A stretch of DNA of 64,000 nt from Vesta saturnalis (Eukaryota; Arthropoda; Insecta; Coleoptera; Lampyridae), in contig JARFJB010002009.1 of assembly GCA_036346205.1 (NCBI GenBank), positions 6,078,501 through 6,142,500 on the forward strand, in the 5' to 3' direction. The translations under genes and the position numbers were made by a program. The notes below the pieces were generated by a model that was not told the DNA's origin, searched no databases, and saw nothing but the letters and a program-made list of their open reading frames with translations. Each line of letters opens with the position of its first letter. Position 1 is the stretch's first letter. Shown piece by piece: positions 47,066 to 60,150 of this stretch.

Positions 47066-49119
47066 ATGGAAGAGTTATTTAATGAACAATTAACACGTGT
47101 CGTCGAAAATAGCAGTGATAGAAATGACTATTTTACTAGTGAGCGTTACAACCAAATTGTTAATGAAGTTCAGGAAGCAAAACGTTTAAGGGAGAATAAA
47201 TTACCGTTGCCATCGAAGCATTATAGAAGACTGAAAAGGTTCGACATTATAACGATTAGCGGACAAGAAAATTAATTCAACAAGCAGGTACAGGTGACAA
47301 CTTTCGCTACTATTGTAAAACTGAAGATCTATTTAATATCATTGATATTGCTCACGAAGCAACTGGACACAAAAGAGCTAGAGGTAAATATTTGCTTTAA
47401 GATGTCACCTAGGATGTGGACCTAGGGTGGCCAACTTTTTTTGGATGAAATATAGTATTTGTACTACTAATACTCAAAAAAATATAGTACGCGGCCTTAA
47501 TATATAGTACATTATTTAAAAACTGGTTGAAAAACTCACATGTATTATTTTTTGAATAAGCTACGAGTATATTTTTTTGTTGATTTTGCGGTTTGAAGCG
47601 ATTTTTTTAGAGCAAAAACCTGAATATTATAGTCTGTTTTTTTTAAGAGACAGTGACAGTCCAAAATTATAGGTTATTAAAGGTTGGCAAAATATTAAAA
47701 TGTTACAAGAAACTTTCATATTGCAAATTGTGCAAACTTCATAAGCCTCAAATTACGTTTAAAATTAAAAAACTGTTCTCATATTTTGGTAATTCTGTAT
47801 GCTGCCTTAAAGACACTATACATTTTTTTTCAGTTATGGAGAACGAAATAAATAAGAAATACTGTAACGTCAGTCGGGCCGCTATTCAGATATATTTGTC
47901 ACTCTGCGAACAATGTCAAGGAAAGAAAAAATTAAAAAAGAAAGGATTAGTTGTTGCGCCCATTTTATCAAACCATATGAATTCCAGATGCCAAGTAGAT
48001 CTAATTGATATGCAAACCGAACCTGACAAGGAGTACCGCTTTATTCTGAATTATCAAGATCACTTGACAAAATTTTCAATACTTAAACCACTTAAAACTA
48101 AAACCGCTGAAGAAGTTGCTTATAATTTAATTGATATTTTTTGTATTATTTTTGGGGCACCGTTTATTCTCCAAAGTGACAACGGAAGGGAATTTGCAAA
48201 CCGAGTAATTGAAAATTTAAGGGATATGTGGCCAGGTTTGAAGCTAGTACATGGAAAGCCGAGGCATTCACAAAGCCAAGGATCAGTGGAACGATCAAAC
48301 CAGGATGTAAGAGACATACTCGTTGCTTGGATGCTAGATAATGAAACTAAACAGTGGGTAGAAGGATTAAGATTTATTCAAAGCAAAAAGAATCGGTCTT
48401 TACATGAAGGGATTAGGAAAAGTCCGTATGAGGCAATGTATGGCAGCAAACAAAGAATTGGTTTAGCAGATTCTACCTTGGAAAAACAAATTTATGAAAA
48501 ATTAGAGACAGAGGAAGATTTAGAGGAGGTCTTTAATAAAATAAATGAAGCCCCTGACGAAACCAACGAAAACAGTACAATATTATGTTCTATATGTGAA
48601 AGTCCCGGAGATCTTCAAAACTGCGAAAAGTGTAATCTAAATGTTCATATGAAATGTGGTATGGAAACAGAGCAGCAAGTTATATGTAATCGTTGTAGAA
48701 GATCCGAAATAATCACATCACAACGAGAATTGGCGAAAATCGGACTGGAAAAACAGGCAAAAAAGATGTTAGCGTTCTCTGTGCAGAAACTTCCTCCTGC
48801 TGAACCGAGAAACGTTATTGCTGTAGTTTTAAGTGTTAATGAGTCTGGTATGTATCAGTTGGGAACTAAAGAAGGTATATTGGAACGGATGTATGGTCGA
48901 AATGAATTTACTTTCGCGATTCAAACTTCATTAAGCATTCAGATGTCCCAACTACTTCACTAAATTTAAGAAAAGTCTCCGCCTCTCTTCAGGTTCCAAA
49001 CAGGATTTGTGACATGTCAGTGCAAACGCTACTGTAACACTAAGAGATGCAATTGTCGCTCTAAGCAAGTACTATGCAATTCCAAGTGCCACAACAGTAG
49101 CGCTTGCAAGAATAAATAA
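47066..49119 (+). pseudogene. Ginger/KRBA2-like transposase, spliced, two short breaks
   Basis: Exon 1 (47066-47383) encodes MEELFNEQLTRVVENSSDRN to HYRRLKRFDIITISGQEN. A one-base loss near 47271 must be bridged to read LIQQAGTGDNFRYYCKTEDL and IAHEATGHKRAR. Donor GTAAAT at 47384 and acceptor TTTTTTTTCAG ending 47833 give a phase-1 intron (450 bp) that restores RVMENEINKKYCNVSRAAIQ. Exon 2 carries a zinc-binding-like C..C stretch (LCEQCQ) and an integrase core with Asp in CQVDLIDM, Asp in LQSDNGREF and Glu in GSVERSNQD (spacing about 59 and 36). Then SPYEAMYG, a PHD-like finger (C-x2-C..C-x2-C..H-x2-C..C-x2-C, 48588-48702) and, after two small frame changes past 48900, a Cys-rich tail CQCKRYCNTKRCNCR ending at 49119. 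Known relatives are KRBA2/SCAND3-type proteins and Ginger elements. Confidence 0.88.
47384..47833 (+). other. Intron of the Ginger-type transposase
   Basis: GT at 47384-47385 and polypyrimidine-AG ending 47833. Removal joins GCTAGAG to TTATGGAG in frame, as expected from the family alignment around the HxxxGH region. The interior holds several TATAGTA(C/T) words. The first 60 codons of the open frame that starts at 47653 lie in this intron and are not protein. Confidence 0.7.
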
Positions 49120-49560
49120 TATTTTGTAATGTGTTTGAAGTATATTTGTTAAACTATTTGTATTGCTTAAAATATGTAGGTAATGATTTCATTTTACTTA
49201 AAGTTGTAAAGACCTTATCTGTAATATAAAATAATTTCCTTACTTCTGAAGTTGTAACTTTATTTAAAACCGCTGCAAATTAAATTAATCATCACTTCAT
49301 GATATGAAAATAATATTATCAACATGCCATCTTTAAATTGTGTCGTTTTTTAAAGTAAACCTGTAATTTTTCATAGCTTTACTTTAAAAACGGTATCTGG
49401 TAGCTTAAATAATCCAAAACGCGTTTTGGCCGTTTCTTAAACGCACACAACGCGTTGCGGTCCATAATTCTTGATCATGAAGCGAAATACCATTCGATTT
49501 CGGTGTTTGGTCGCTTATCATAGCTCACAACGTCACTGGCCGTTTTCGATATTTGAGCGT

Positions 49561-50240
<680 letters not shown>

Positions 50241-50540
50241 ACCTCGCCGACTGAGAGTATTGAGGCAAAATATATTTTATTACGTAAGTCGTACATCATT
50301 TGCAATTTCATGCAATTGTTTGCATTGGTCCATTCGCAGCCTTGTTATCGCGACGAATCACGTGTAATACATAGCTTATTTATTGGACATAAAAAAAGAA
50401 TCACAGCCTCGCCGACTCAGAGCGTAGTAGCAAAATATAATTTATTACGTAACTCGGACAATTTTTGCAATTTCCTGCAATTGTGTGCAATGGACCATTC
50501 GCAGCGTTGTTATCAGCGACGAATTGCTTATTTATTGGCG
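50241..50540. repeat. Direct duplication, about 165-bp unit
   Basis: 50241-50404 and 50405-50540 are repeats (both start CCTCGCCGACT, both contain ATTTGCAATTTC or TTTGCAATTTC and GACCATTCGCAGC-like segments). The second lacks about 15 bases (CACGTGTAATACATA). The 138-codon ORF 50127-50543 merely reads through both units, giving a repeated peptide, and has no domain. Confidence 0.8.
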
Positions 50541-52445
50541 TGAAAGGTGTGTTAAATTAATATGAATGAATGTAACGGACTTTAAGGCAACTTTTACTTT
50601 AATGAATAAGGTACGTATTTACGAACTTTTAGAGCAGAAATACTTTTTTTGAAATTTGATTAGAGTAGAATATTCGTGCGTTCCCTTATTTGTTACAAAA
50701 TATTTTTAAACGTGTAAATATATTAAACGTGTTAAATTGTAACATTTCATAGGAATATTTCAATTTGAGCTATTAAACTATGCCTATGTAAGTACTTTTG
50801 CTCTTGGAATTATATCCACAAAGTTTGTTATGGTGGCTTTTATTGACATTATCTTTAATTTGGTGATCATTGGTTAAGTTTTCGAACTAGCGAGTACATT
50901 ATTTCGTGTATTACCATCACCCCAATGCGGATTTAAAACAATAATTTTAGGAGCTACTTAAAAAATAACTATTAATTAACAATATAATATTTATACGTTT
51001 TTAAATAATTGGAAAAAAAACTATGCGTGAATTTTGAGCGTTGTAGCTCTTGAAATATTCTCATTTTCTGTAGAATCTTGAATTGTCGCTTTTATTTTCT
51101 AAAATTTATTATACCTCGTGATTATTTTCTAACAATTTATTTTGTCACACATATATTGTGATTGTTTTTGCTTGTGACCGTTTTGTTTTCTTGCTTTTGG
51201 CTTTTTCTGTATAATGCGTATACATTTATTACTTTAGAATTTATTTCGGTTGTGGTGTTTTTCCTACACATTTTTTGTTTGTCTTTTTATACTCCCTTTA
51301 AGCTTTTCTCACATTTCACAGCTTTATACAAGAAAATTAAATTTTAAATTTACTCGGGTAGTCTAACAAAACCCTACATTCTCAAATGTATTTAATTCTG
51401 CTAAAAGGATTTTTTGTTTATCGAGCATTTACAGATCTAATTATTGGCTTTTAACGATACTAAAAGCGTAAGCGTTTTCTAATGTACCGTTAACTTCATT
51501 CTAAATTTTGTGTAAAATGAACGTTTGAATAAGCCGAGTTATAACGAGATGAATAGCTCACGGTTACAAACATTTAAATAACCAACATCTGTACGGATTA
51601 CTTCGTCAACTGATCATGTATTGTGTTTGCGGCGGATTATTCAACACTGAAAACTCTATAGCTTGTTTAAAAATCGCTTATTTTTTTCCTCTTATTGTTT
51701 ATAACTGTTTTTTATGCTTCTCGATACACATACTATAATAATATAACAAAATGAGAGTTATTTCTTGTGTAAATATCATGTTAACTGTTAAACATGGGTT
51801 ATTTCGTTATGTTGTATCAGATTTCGATATCTAACCTAAGGTTTATGGCCAATAAAATACGTGTTATGTCAGATAGACCTTGATGAAAATAAATTTAGAG
51901 CCACCACGCGAAAAAATGTTAAACTTTGCGGAATATTATACTTACAGGTGTATTTCAATATAAATTCGTTTGACAATTTAATTAATTTGAACGTCTATCA
52001 TTACTACTGACGGCGATAACTGTAATTGTTACTGAAAGGTATGAAGTCTGTATAAATTATTTTGAAATACACGATTCACAAACTTAAATAATAAGCATAT
52101 GTAGTAATGAGATTAAATCGTGAAAGTTTACATTTTCATATTTGCAGAAATGTGTTATTAGGGATGGCAGGCACGTTGAACTAAAATAATTGCTGCGTTA
52201 TACCGGAAGTTGAATTGCTATTTTAACTATTACTACATGTTTGTAGTTTCCTCTTTCAATTGCCTAACTTTAGGTGGCATACCGTATGGTTTTTTATGGT
52301 TGTTGAGTTATTGATCTTTTATAGAAAAGAAAATGGACATTCGTTTAAAATCCAATGTCAAAGATAACAAATATATAATTCAGCTTTCAAAATATGAAAA
52401 GGGTATAGAGTTTAATGCCTGTTTTATTCTAAGGAGATGTGAATA
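50541..52445. other. AT-rich DNA, nothing recognised
   Basis: No ORF with motifs, no repeats noted. The 51162-51347 ORF is a run of hydrophobic residues from T-rich DNA. Confidence 0.4.
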
Positions 52446-53145
52446 TACAGGGTGAGGCATCTAAGCTCCGTCGGTTTGTATACGAAAAATGGTAAAATAT
52501 TTTTGAAATCTTTTTTTTAATTATCGTGTAGGTTCATTAGGAGCACGTTATTAAATTATTTTCGAATATGCAGGGTGGTCCATAAAAATTTTACGCATCA
52601 AAGTTATGAAAATTTAAATGAAACACCCTATATATGATGGCATATTTCAATTCTGTGGACTAGGTAAAGGTCACTTACTGTTATAGTCCCTATACCTAAC
52701 TCCACCTGTTGTCGAGATATTTCATTATTTATGAGAATGTAGATCGAAATTCAAAAGAACTTTCTATTTTACGTACTCGAGGATTTTTTTTCAAATGGTT
52801 TTCATTGTTTACTGAAAGCATCAAACTTTAAAATCCACCGAAGTTATTATCACAAATTTATACTGAGTGTATAAAAACTCAGTTCCAATTGGACCAACAT
52901 TAAAGCCAATTAACTTCCTTATTTTAAATGGAACACCCGTATTTATCACCATATTTTTATTCTAATTTTAATTCCTACAAAACTGTATTAGGTTCCTATA
53001 CCTATCTCTTACAGATTTTTGTCATTTAGGATTTTCTAATTTAATCATTAATTTTATGTCATTTTTTACTCGATTTTTTATGGGCGGGTTTTGATGAAAA
53101 GCTTTTATTGCTCGAGATAATGCAACCGTTTGACTAGGCTTTCCT

Positions 53146-53354
53146 TAACAATGACTGAAAGACGTTAATAACTTGGTAAATAGCAAAAACATTGTTTTAT
53201 TGAACAAACACAGCTTAACAATGACTGAAAGACCTTAATGACTGGGTAAATAACAAAAACATTGTTTTATTGAACAAACACAGTTTAACAATGACTGAAA
53301 GACGTTAATAACTGGGTAAATAACAAAAACATTGCTTTATTGAACAAACACAGC
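53146..53354 (-). repeat. Three 70-bp tandem units downstream of transposase C
   Basis: Units at 53146, 53215 and 53285 (AACAATGACTGAAAGACGTT.. to GAACAAACACAG..) differ by a few substitutions. In minus-strand sense they lie just 3' of the transposase stop codon, before the TIR. Confidence 0.85.
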
Positions 53355-53372
53355 CTTGATAAGTGAGCAACT

Positions 53373-54350
53373 TCAACGTTTCAACAAATGTTCAAAATGA
53401 TTTCCGTTCCTTTCAATACATAAACGAACTCTCTCTAGGAAAGACTCCTTCGCTTTTCTCAACATGCTTGGAGTTATGGAATTAAGAGCTGTTCTGATTA
53501 GCTCCTTCATGTTGTCGGGTGTGGTTGGTGGTGTATGGTAGGCAATATTTTGATGTATCCCACAATAAAAATCAGGACTAGTTAAATCAATCTTGCGGGC
53601 CAATTTTGTGGGCCGCGCGCTATCTTCCTGTTGGGAAATTGCCTGTATGTCCCTAACATTAGCATGAAAATGCGCGGCGCTCCGTTTAATTGTAGCCACA
53701 TTTCCTGCCGAATATCAAGCGGTATGTGTTCCAAAAGAACAGGCAAATTTCCTCTTAAAAATTCGAGAAACATATCACCGTTCAAATTGCCATTAAAAAA
53801 CGGACCTACTGCATGTGTTCCCATATACCACCACACATTTACGGACCATCTGTGTTGCCTATCGAGAGTTCTAAAAAAAATTAGGATTCTCGTCACTATA
53901 ATAATGATAGTTATGTATATTTACTAAACCGTTATTGTGGAACGTTGATTCGTCCGAAAAAAGCACAAAATCAAAAAAAATTTCATTATCACCAAATTTT
54001 TCTAAAACCTATAAACAAAATGCAAGCCTTCAATCGTAATCCACTTCAAAAAGTTCTTGGTGTAATTGAATGTGATATGGATAAAACTTATTCTTCTTTA
54101 TTATCCTTCCAACGCTCCGCTGACTTATCTCAAATTCTTCACTTACACTGACTGGTATGTGGATTTTCTACCAGATATTCCATAACGGCAAAATTATTCT
54201 CTTCGTTACCCGTAACCGGCCTTTGCTTTTGTCGTGTCTTGTATGATACACTTCCAGTGCTTCGAAAAACTTGCAATAATTTTTCTAATGAACGCCTGTC
54301 GGGATGACGCCTATCAGGATACATTTGTGCGTAAACCCTAGATGCTCAAA
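53373..54350 (-). pseudogene. Transposase of element C (DUF4817-type HTH + DDE)
   Basis: The minus strand starts with VYAQMYPDRRHPDRRSLEKL (about 54270-54340), the DUF4817-type helix-turn-helix, then KTRQKQRPVTGNEENNFAVM and EYLVENPHTSQ. The segment holding the first Asp is not continuous but resumes at FFRTLDRQHRWSVNVWW, VGPFFNGNLNGDMFLEFL and IRQEMWLQLNGAP. A frameshift near 53640 must be crossed to continue AHFHANVRDI, IDLTSPDFYCG, then LNSITPSMLRKAKE and RNGNHFEHLLKR to the stop near 53373. In the usual QQDGAPAHF the Asp is Asn (LNGAP). Several frameshifts. Dead copy. Confidence 0.87.
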
Positions 54351-55059
54351 GTTGATTAGCTAAAATGATTTAACTTTAACACGAACTATGACCTTTCAAT
54401 AAATTCGTTTATTTTATGTGACAGTAAGACCGTCAAAGCCTGCTTTTCAAGAACAAATTGCATGAAGTTATTATTGGAATAGAAAATCCTAAAAATCTGT
54501 AAGAGATAGGTATAGGGAACCCTAATACAGTTTTGTAGGGAATTAAAATTAGAATAAAAATATGGTGATAAATACGGGGTGTTCCATTTAAAATAAGAAG
54601 TTAATGCTTTAATGTGGTCAAAATAGTAACTGAGTTTTATACACCCAGTATAAATTTGTGATAATAACTTCGGTGGATTTTAAAGTTTGATGCTTTCAGT
54701 AAACAATGAAAAACATTTGAAAAAAATTCCTCGAGTACGTAAAACAGAAAGTTCTTTTGAATTTCGATCTACATTCTCACAAATAATGAAATATCTCGAC
54801 AACAGGCGGAGTTAGGTATAGGAACTATAACAGTAAGTGACCTTTGTTTAGTCCAGAGAATCGAAATATGCCATCATATATAGGGTGTTCCATTTAAATT
54901 TTCATAACTTTGATGCGTAAATTATTTATGGACCACCCTGCATATTCGATTTTAAAACGTGCTTCTAATGAACCTACACGATAATAAAAAAAAAGATTTC
55001 AAAAATATTTTACCATTTTTCGTATACAAACCGACGGAACTTAGATGCCTCACCCTGTA

Positions 55060-56841
55060 TAAAAAAATGCGTCTAGTTTGAGCGAAATTAATAAAAGAGG
55101 AAGAGATAATGAATATCGTGTGAATTGCAGAATGCAGAAACAAAAAATTATGCTGAGATTGTATGTGCATTCCTTGAAAATATGGTCAGAGCAACCCAAA
55201 ATTGATTGACGATGTCTTCTCAAAAAATACTAGCCCCGATGTAATTTCAACTCAGTTAGTTTACATTTTCGGAAATAAATGGAACAAACAAAAAATAAAG
55301 GGATGAAATTAGCGCTCCCAATAAGGGGTTGTCGAAAAAACTCTCAAGATTGGTACGGAGATTTTATAACATAACATAACCTTCACACCATTCCCTTGCG
55401 GGGTAGGCGAAACAATCCCTGCCTCTTATTTAATTTTCATTCACAATCTTTCTCCATGCTTTCCTATCTCTGCATACCTCCCTAGCTTCCGCAAGATTCA
55501 TACATTGTGTCTGACATGTCCTTTTATTTTTAAAACTCTTTATCTTTCTTTCTTTTATCATACATTCTACTACATTCAGCCAAGTTTTGAACGGTTTACT
55601 AGACCGGCCTTACCTCTAACCTCACCCACATATATTTGCTTCGTTAATCTTGCGTTGTTCATTCTCTCAACGTGACCATCATCGTCTTTTCCTCTTCACA
55701 CTGCTTCATTATACACTCATTCTTTATCTTATCCCTTCTCGTTTTACCATATCAGCTTCTCAGGGACCTCATCCCCAAAATGTTCCAAAATAACACTGAG
55801 CAAACCTCAACTCATTCGGCCTACTTGGTCGGAAACAAGTGCAAAAAAACAAGCAAAAATGAGTGTTGGTGTATATCGCTCTTCTTAAGAGGTGGCTTGA
55901 AACAGTCTCCAGTCTCTTATCCCTAAATTCTAATAATAACCAAATTTTGACTCACTTGGTTCAATTGTTTGAAAATAAAAACAAAAAAGAGGGGTGGTGT
56001 ATACACAACACTGTATTACGTCGATATCACTAATAGAGTAATAGTAGTAAGTATTGAATAAACTATAAACCAAAGACATTCTTATTACTCGCAGATAAGA
56101 TTATATTAATAGTATGTTACCCATTTCAACATTACTGATACGTTTTTTCGATATAGCTCAACTATCGGAAATACACATGCTAATTAATACACAGGCTAAA
56201 TATGTATTTCTTGTGGATGTACATGGGTGTTCCTTTCAAACTACTCTCAAACCGTCGTAAGAACTCAACAGAGCAAATTTGCGAAAAATGCATTTTTCCC
56301 ATTTTATTAGCATTGTGACGAAATTATCGGGTCTACAGATGTAATTCTGTACTTAAATTAAAGCTAATTACATTCGCTACAACATCTCCCCGTATGACTT
56401 TACCCGTAAAATAAGTATTTTTCCCGATTTTTGGGTCGAAAGTTGACTAACTCGTAACATTTCACTTTTTTGGACAAAATGTCAATTTTGGAGGGCTGCA
56501 TTTTGGTAACCATTGTACGTGCATAGCTGTTGCTGGTCTCAAGTTTTAGCAAATAATGTAATCTGAAAACAAGTTTATGAAAATCGTATTTTAGAGGACA
56601 AGTACCGAAAATGCGAAAATTACGCGGTTTTTCAAGTGCTACGAAGTTAGCACTGGGCTTTCGAAGCTGCAAACTTGGATATATACTACTGGTAGTGGTC
56701 CTAACAATATAAAAAAATCAGAACTACTCGTTAGTTTGCGACTTTAATGTACCATATGACTGGCCTATTATTACTATTAATCCCACTAACTCGCCGTGAA
56801 AATTAATTTATCTGGTTTGTCTCTTACCCTCCTTTTTATTC
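55060..56841. other. No gene supported; one repeat-like patch
   Basis: A more GC-rich patch, 55378-55700 (CCCTTGCGGGGTAGGCG, then C/T-rich sequence), has the look of an interspersed repeat, but I could not pair it inside the window. ORFs (plus 55672-55926, minus 56400-56672) lack motifs. Confidence 0.35.
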
Positions 56842-57254
56842 TACAGTGCGAGTGTAAAGTTTGGAACTATCGCAATAAATCTTTTATTAAGCGTTTTTGA
56901 AAAAATCCTCGAACACGTCAATTTTTATCTTAAATGAGAGATATTTTACTGTAATCGTCACTTAAAGATCGTTTTTTGATTTTGAGTTATGACGTAAGCC
57001 ATAATTTTTTTAAATGGAAACCCTAATATTTTATGATGAATTTGGAAAGAGCATGAAATTCAAAGACCAAATATGCTAAAAAAGTATGGTACTGTATTTT
57101 GAAATTGCCGTTAAAGTTTTAAAACAAAAATCTAATAAAAATCAAGAGTTCCGAGTTTTAATAAAAAAAATCAAGTAGCCATGTAACAATTGACAGCGTT
57201 AAAATTATGTTTGTTGATTTGTTTATCTGTTTTGCATTAGTAATTGGTGATATT

Positions 57255-58310
57255 TGTCTGAAAAAGAGCGAATTGAAATTTTAATATTGAGGGATGTGGC
57301 GACCGTACTAGAACACAACAAGAGGTTTGTGAGATATGTAATAACAAGTATCCTGATTTCACAAACACATTTCAAATAGGAAGAAAGTTTTCTGAACTCG
57401 GACATGTGAGAGATCGCCATAGGGGTGGTCGTCGAACAACCGAAGAAGGTAACGAATTAGATATTCTGTTGTCTCTACAAGAAAATCCCCATGGAACTAC
57501 AAGAGAACTAGCCGCAAATCTTGACATTTTTCAAAAGTCAGTTATAAAGATTTTAAAGAACATAAATGGCATCCCTACAAAGTTCAATTAGTGCAAGACC
57601 TTAACGGAGATGATCCTGAACGCAGAACAGAGTTCTGTGAGGTAATGATGGAGCGGTGCAATATCGATGGCGACTTTTCAAATCGCATCATTTTTTCTGA
57701 TGAAGCAACATTTTATCTTAATGGAACAGTGAATCGTCATAACTATCGATATTGGGCAGCTGAAAATCCGCGCTGGATGAACGAGACGCACGCGCAGTTT
57801 CCTCAAAAACTCAACGTTTGGGCAGGAATTGTAGGGGATAGAATTCTAGGACCATTTTTTCTCGAGGGTTCATTGACAAGTGAAAAGTATTTGAATTTCT
57901 TAATAAACGATTTAATTCCTGTTCTTGCGGGACTTTATCCGAACAATGAATCCGGATCTACCAAGCGATACATTATGGTTTCAGCAAGATGGTGCTCCGG
58001 CGCATTTTGCTATTTGTGTTAGGAATTATTTAAACGAAATTTTTCTTGGTATATGGATAGGCAGAAGGGAAACTGTTGAGTGGCCTCAGAGATCAAGCGA
58101 CTCCGATGAATTTTTTTATGGGGCTATCTAATGAGTAAGGTTTACATAAACCGCCCACAGACAGTAGAAGAGCTACAGCAAAGAATTCGCACAGAAATAA
58201 GATTAATTCCACCCGAGACTTTGCATAAAGTTCGTGACGAATTTCAGTACAGACTCGGGTACTGCTTTGTACTTCGAGCATTTAATTTAATTGTTTTTCT
58301 TTACGTTGTT
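57255..58310 (+). pseudogene. Transposase of element D (HTH + DDE)
   Basis: The first readable part is EKERIEILIL. After a frame change it continues TRTQQEVCEICNNKYPDF, then FSELGHVRDRHRGGRRTTEE, LSLQENPHGTTRELAANLDI (helix-turn-helix), another change, and DPERRTEFCEVMMERC. The DDE core follows: IIFSDEATFYLNGTVNRHNY (first Asp), YWAAENPRWM, KLNVWAGIVGDRILGPFFLE, LWFQQDGAPAHFAICVRNYL (second Asp retained), and WPQRSSDSDEFFYGA, a degraded version of the PRSPDLTPLDFFLWG box. Four ORFs (57406-57591, 57591-58022, 57925-58131, 58131-58364) are pieces of one gene. Three or more frameshifts. The expected FEH-type C-terminus is lost. Confidence 0.88.
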
Positions 58311-58461
58311 ATTTCTTTTGTATTTCATAATAATTTCAATATATTATACGCAATGAAAAAGTAAATAAGCTATCATCAAATCATTGACTTATTTGACGTT
58401 TCATTTCATTACTATTATTAAATATTTCCAAATTGAAAATACAATATCACTTTTTAGCATG

Positions 58462-59575
58462 CATTGACCATTTAAGTCCGACCATATGTTTTGTTTAATT
58501 TATTTAGCATAGATTATTATCATCATTTTTGCTTCAAATTAAAACCAAAATGAACTATAATTGGTTTACAACACTACCTGTCAAATTACAGTTTGAAATG
58601 ACGCATAATTGTCCGATTCAATATATTAGAAGTTGTTCATTTTGACATTTTAACCTTTATTTTCAAATTTCAATGGCTTACTATGATTTTTGATTTTGAC
58701 AGTTTTTACTTTTACCATTTGTTTTTCATCTTGATTTTATGTAACCTCGTAAAATCCTTATCTAATGAAAACTCAGCATATCTAATCTATTTGAGCCGAA
58801 AACAAAATGTTTTTTGTTATTTTTCAAAAATGATATAATTTCATCCATCAGAAGTCATGTTTGCTGCACAGTTCGTTTTTAACTGAAATATATTATTACG
58901 TAACTGCCATTACAGATTCTGATTAGAATGTAAAATGTGTTATTTATCATAATAAATCAAATTTATCCTTTTGAGAAATACGTTTAGCTGAAGTATTAAA
59001 AGAAAGAGATAAAACAGTAAATTGTTAAATTTATGTCTGTAATAAAAAACATTACGTTGTTAAAAATTTTAATTCAACGCTAAGAAAACTCTTGTTTTAA
59101 CATACCCCACCAAATTTGAATTGAGTTTTCTATGTAAGTAACTAGAAAAGCAAAAAATATGTTTTTGCTTCAAAACAAAAGTTAAACGAACTTTGCACCA
59201 AACATGACTCATGATGGTGGATAAATTTTTATAATTTAAAAAAAAATCCTGAAAGCCATTTTGTTTTTAACTTAAATAGACTTGGCCAAAAATTCAAAAT
59301 CATACTAGGTCGTTGAAATTCAGTACATAAGTCTAAAAGCACAAAATTAACAACTTTTTATAATAATTTTTTCCGAAATTCGGCCAATTTATGCGTTTTT
59401 TTAAATTTTTCTCTTAAAAATATATTTTTTGACAGATGACGTCGGTTGTAAAACCAACTTACTATACTTCAATTTTGGTTTTATTTGAAGCAAAAATGGG
59501 TGCGATAATCAGATCTATGCTAAAATCAAAGTTAGACAAAATCCCCATATGGTGCGGACTTAAATGGTCACACTG
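58462..59575. mobile_element. Palindromic MITE nested in element D
   Basis: 58462 begins CATTGACCATTTAAGTCCG and 59575 reads inward as CAGTGTGACCATTTAAGTCCG. Beyond 59575 is TA. Similarity between the halves continues inward for about 500 bp (for example GTCATGTTTGCTGCACAG near 58854 against its inverse near 59190), so the whole 1.1 kb is one decayed hairpin. It has no ORF. Beyond its right end the TIR of element D resumes. Confidence 0.75.
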
Positions 59576-59766
59576 TATATGGTCTAAGAATTTCATGCTT
59601 TTTTCAAATTCACCATAAAAAATTAAGGCTTCCATTTAAAAAATTATTGCTACGTCATTACTCAAAAACAAAAGACGATCTTTAACTGACGATTACAGTA
59701 AAATTTTTTAAAAACGTGTAATAAAAGATTTATTGCCATAGTCTCAGAGTTTACTCTCGCACTGTA

Positions 59767-60150
59767 TATAGAATAATATGAAAATTAACCACTCACAGGT
59801 TATTTGGGAAAAAACCATAAAAGAAAATCTTTTTGTACATTATATTATACGTTGATAAATGTCTGCACCGTCATGAACTAGAAGATTATAAAGCTATTCA
59901 TACAAATTTTCATTAACTGAAAATAACGACAGTCCAATAATTTTTTTCCTTTGCCAACCAGAAACGGAAAATGTGTATTTAAAGAGTAAAGAGACGTATT
60001 ACTGTCATTTTTTTAAATAAAAAACATTTAATTGGTGACCTATCTGAAAACTAAATCTGAGGTTTGCGTTAATTGAAAAAAAAATTTATTGTAGCCTTAA
60101 ATAAGTAGTAATTGGATTTTAACAATTTTTGTTATTGGGAAACTTCTATC
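59767..60150. other. No gene seen
   Basis: AT-rich, without motifs or repeats that I can identify. Confidence 0.35.

Larger units (their letters stand above)
46716..49560 (+). mobile_element. Ginger-type (integrase-derived) DNA transposon
   Basis: Terminal inverted repeats of about 165 bp: 46716 begins ACGCTCAAATATCGAAAACG and 49560 ends with its complement. Both include a GCGACCAAACACCGAAAT-type segment and GTGCGTTTAAGAAACG. The left TIR has about 20 extra bases after GGCCAGTGA. A transposase gene with one intron lies inside. Flanking bases (TGTC on the left, AAAT on the right) do not match, so no target duplication is visible. The right end abuts (AT)n. Confidence 0.85.
52448..55057 (-). 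mobile_element. Long-TIR Tc1/mariner-like element C
   Basis: Starts CAGGGTGAGGCATCTAAG after TA (52446-52447) and ends inverted (..TTAGATGCCTCACCCTG) before TA (55058-55059). TIRs are about 590 bp (to near 53040, and from near 54475) and contain internal GGTGTTCCATTTAAA and CAGGGTGGTCCATAA words that resemble ends of related elements. The transposase lies between on the minus strand. Confidence 0.88.
56844..59764 (+). mobile_element. Long-TIR Tc1/mariner-like element D
   Basis: Starts CAGTGCGAGTGTAAAG after TA (56842-56843) and ends inverted (..GTTTACTCTCGCACTG) before TA (59765-59766). TIRs are about 220 bp. The transposase is on the plus strand in the left half. The right half is inflated by a nested palindromic MITE (58462-59575). 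Confidence 0.88.
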
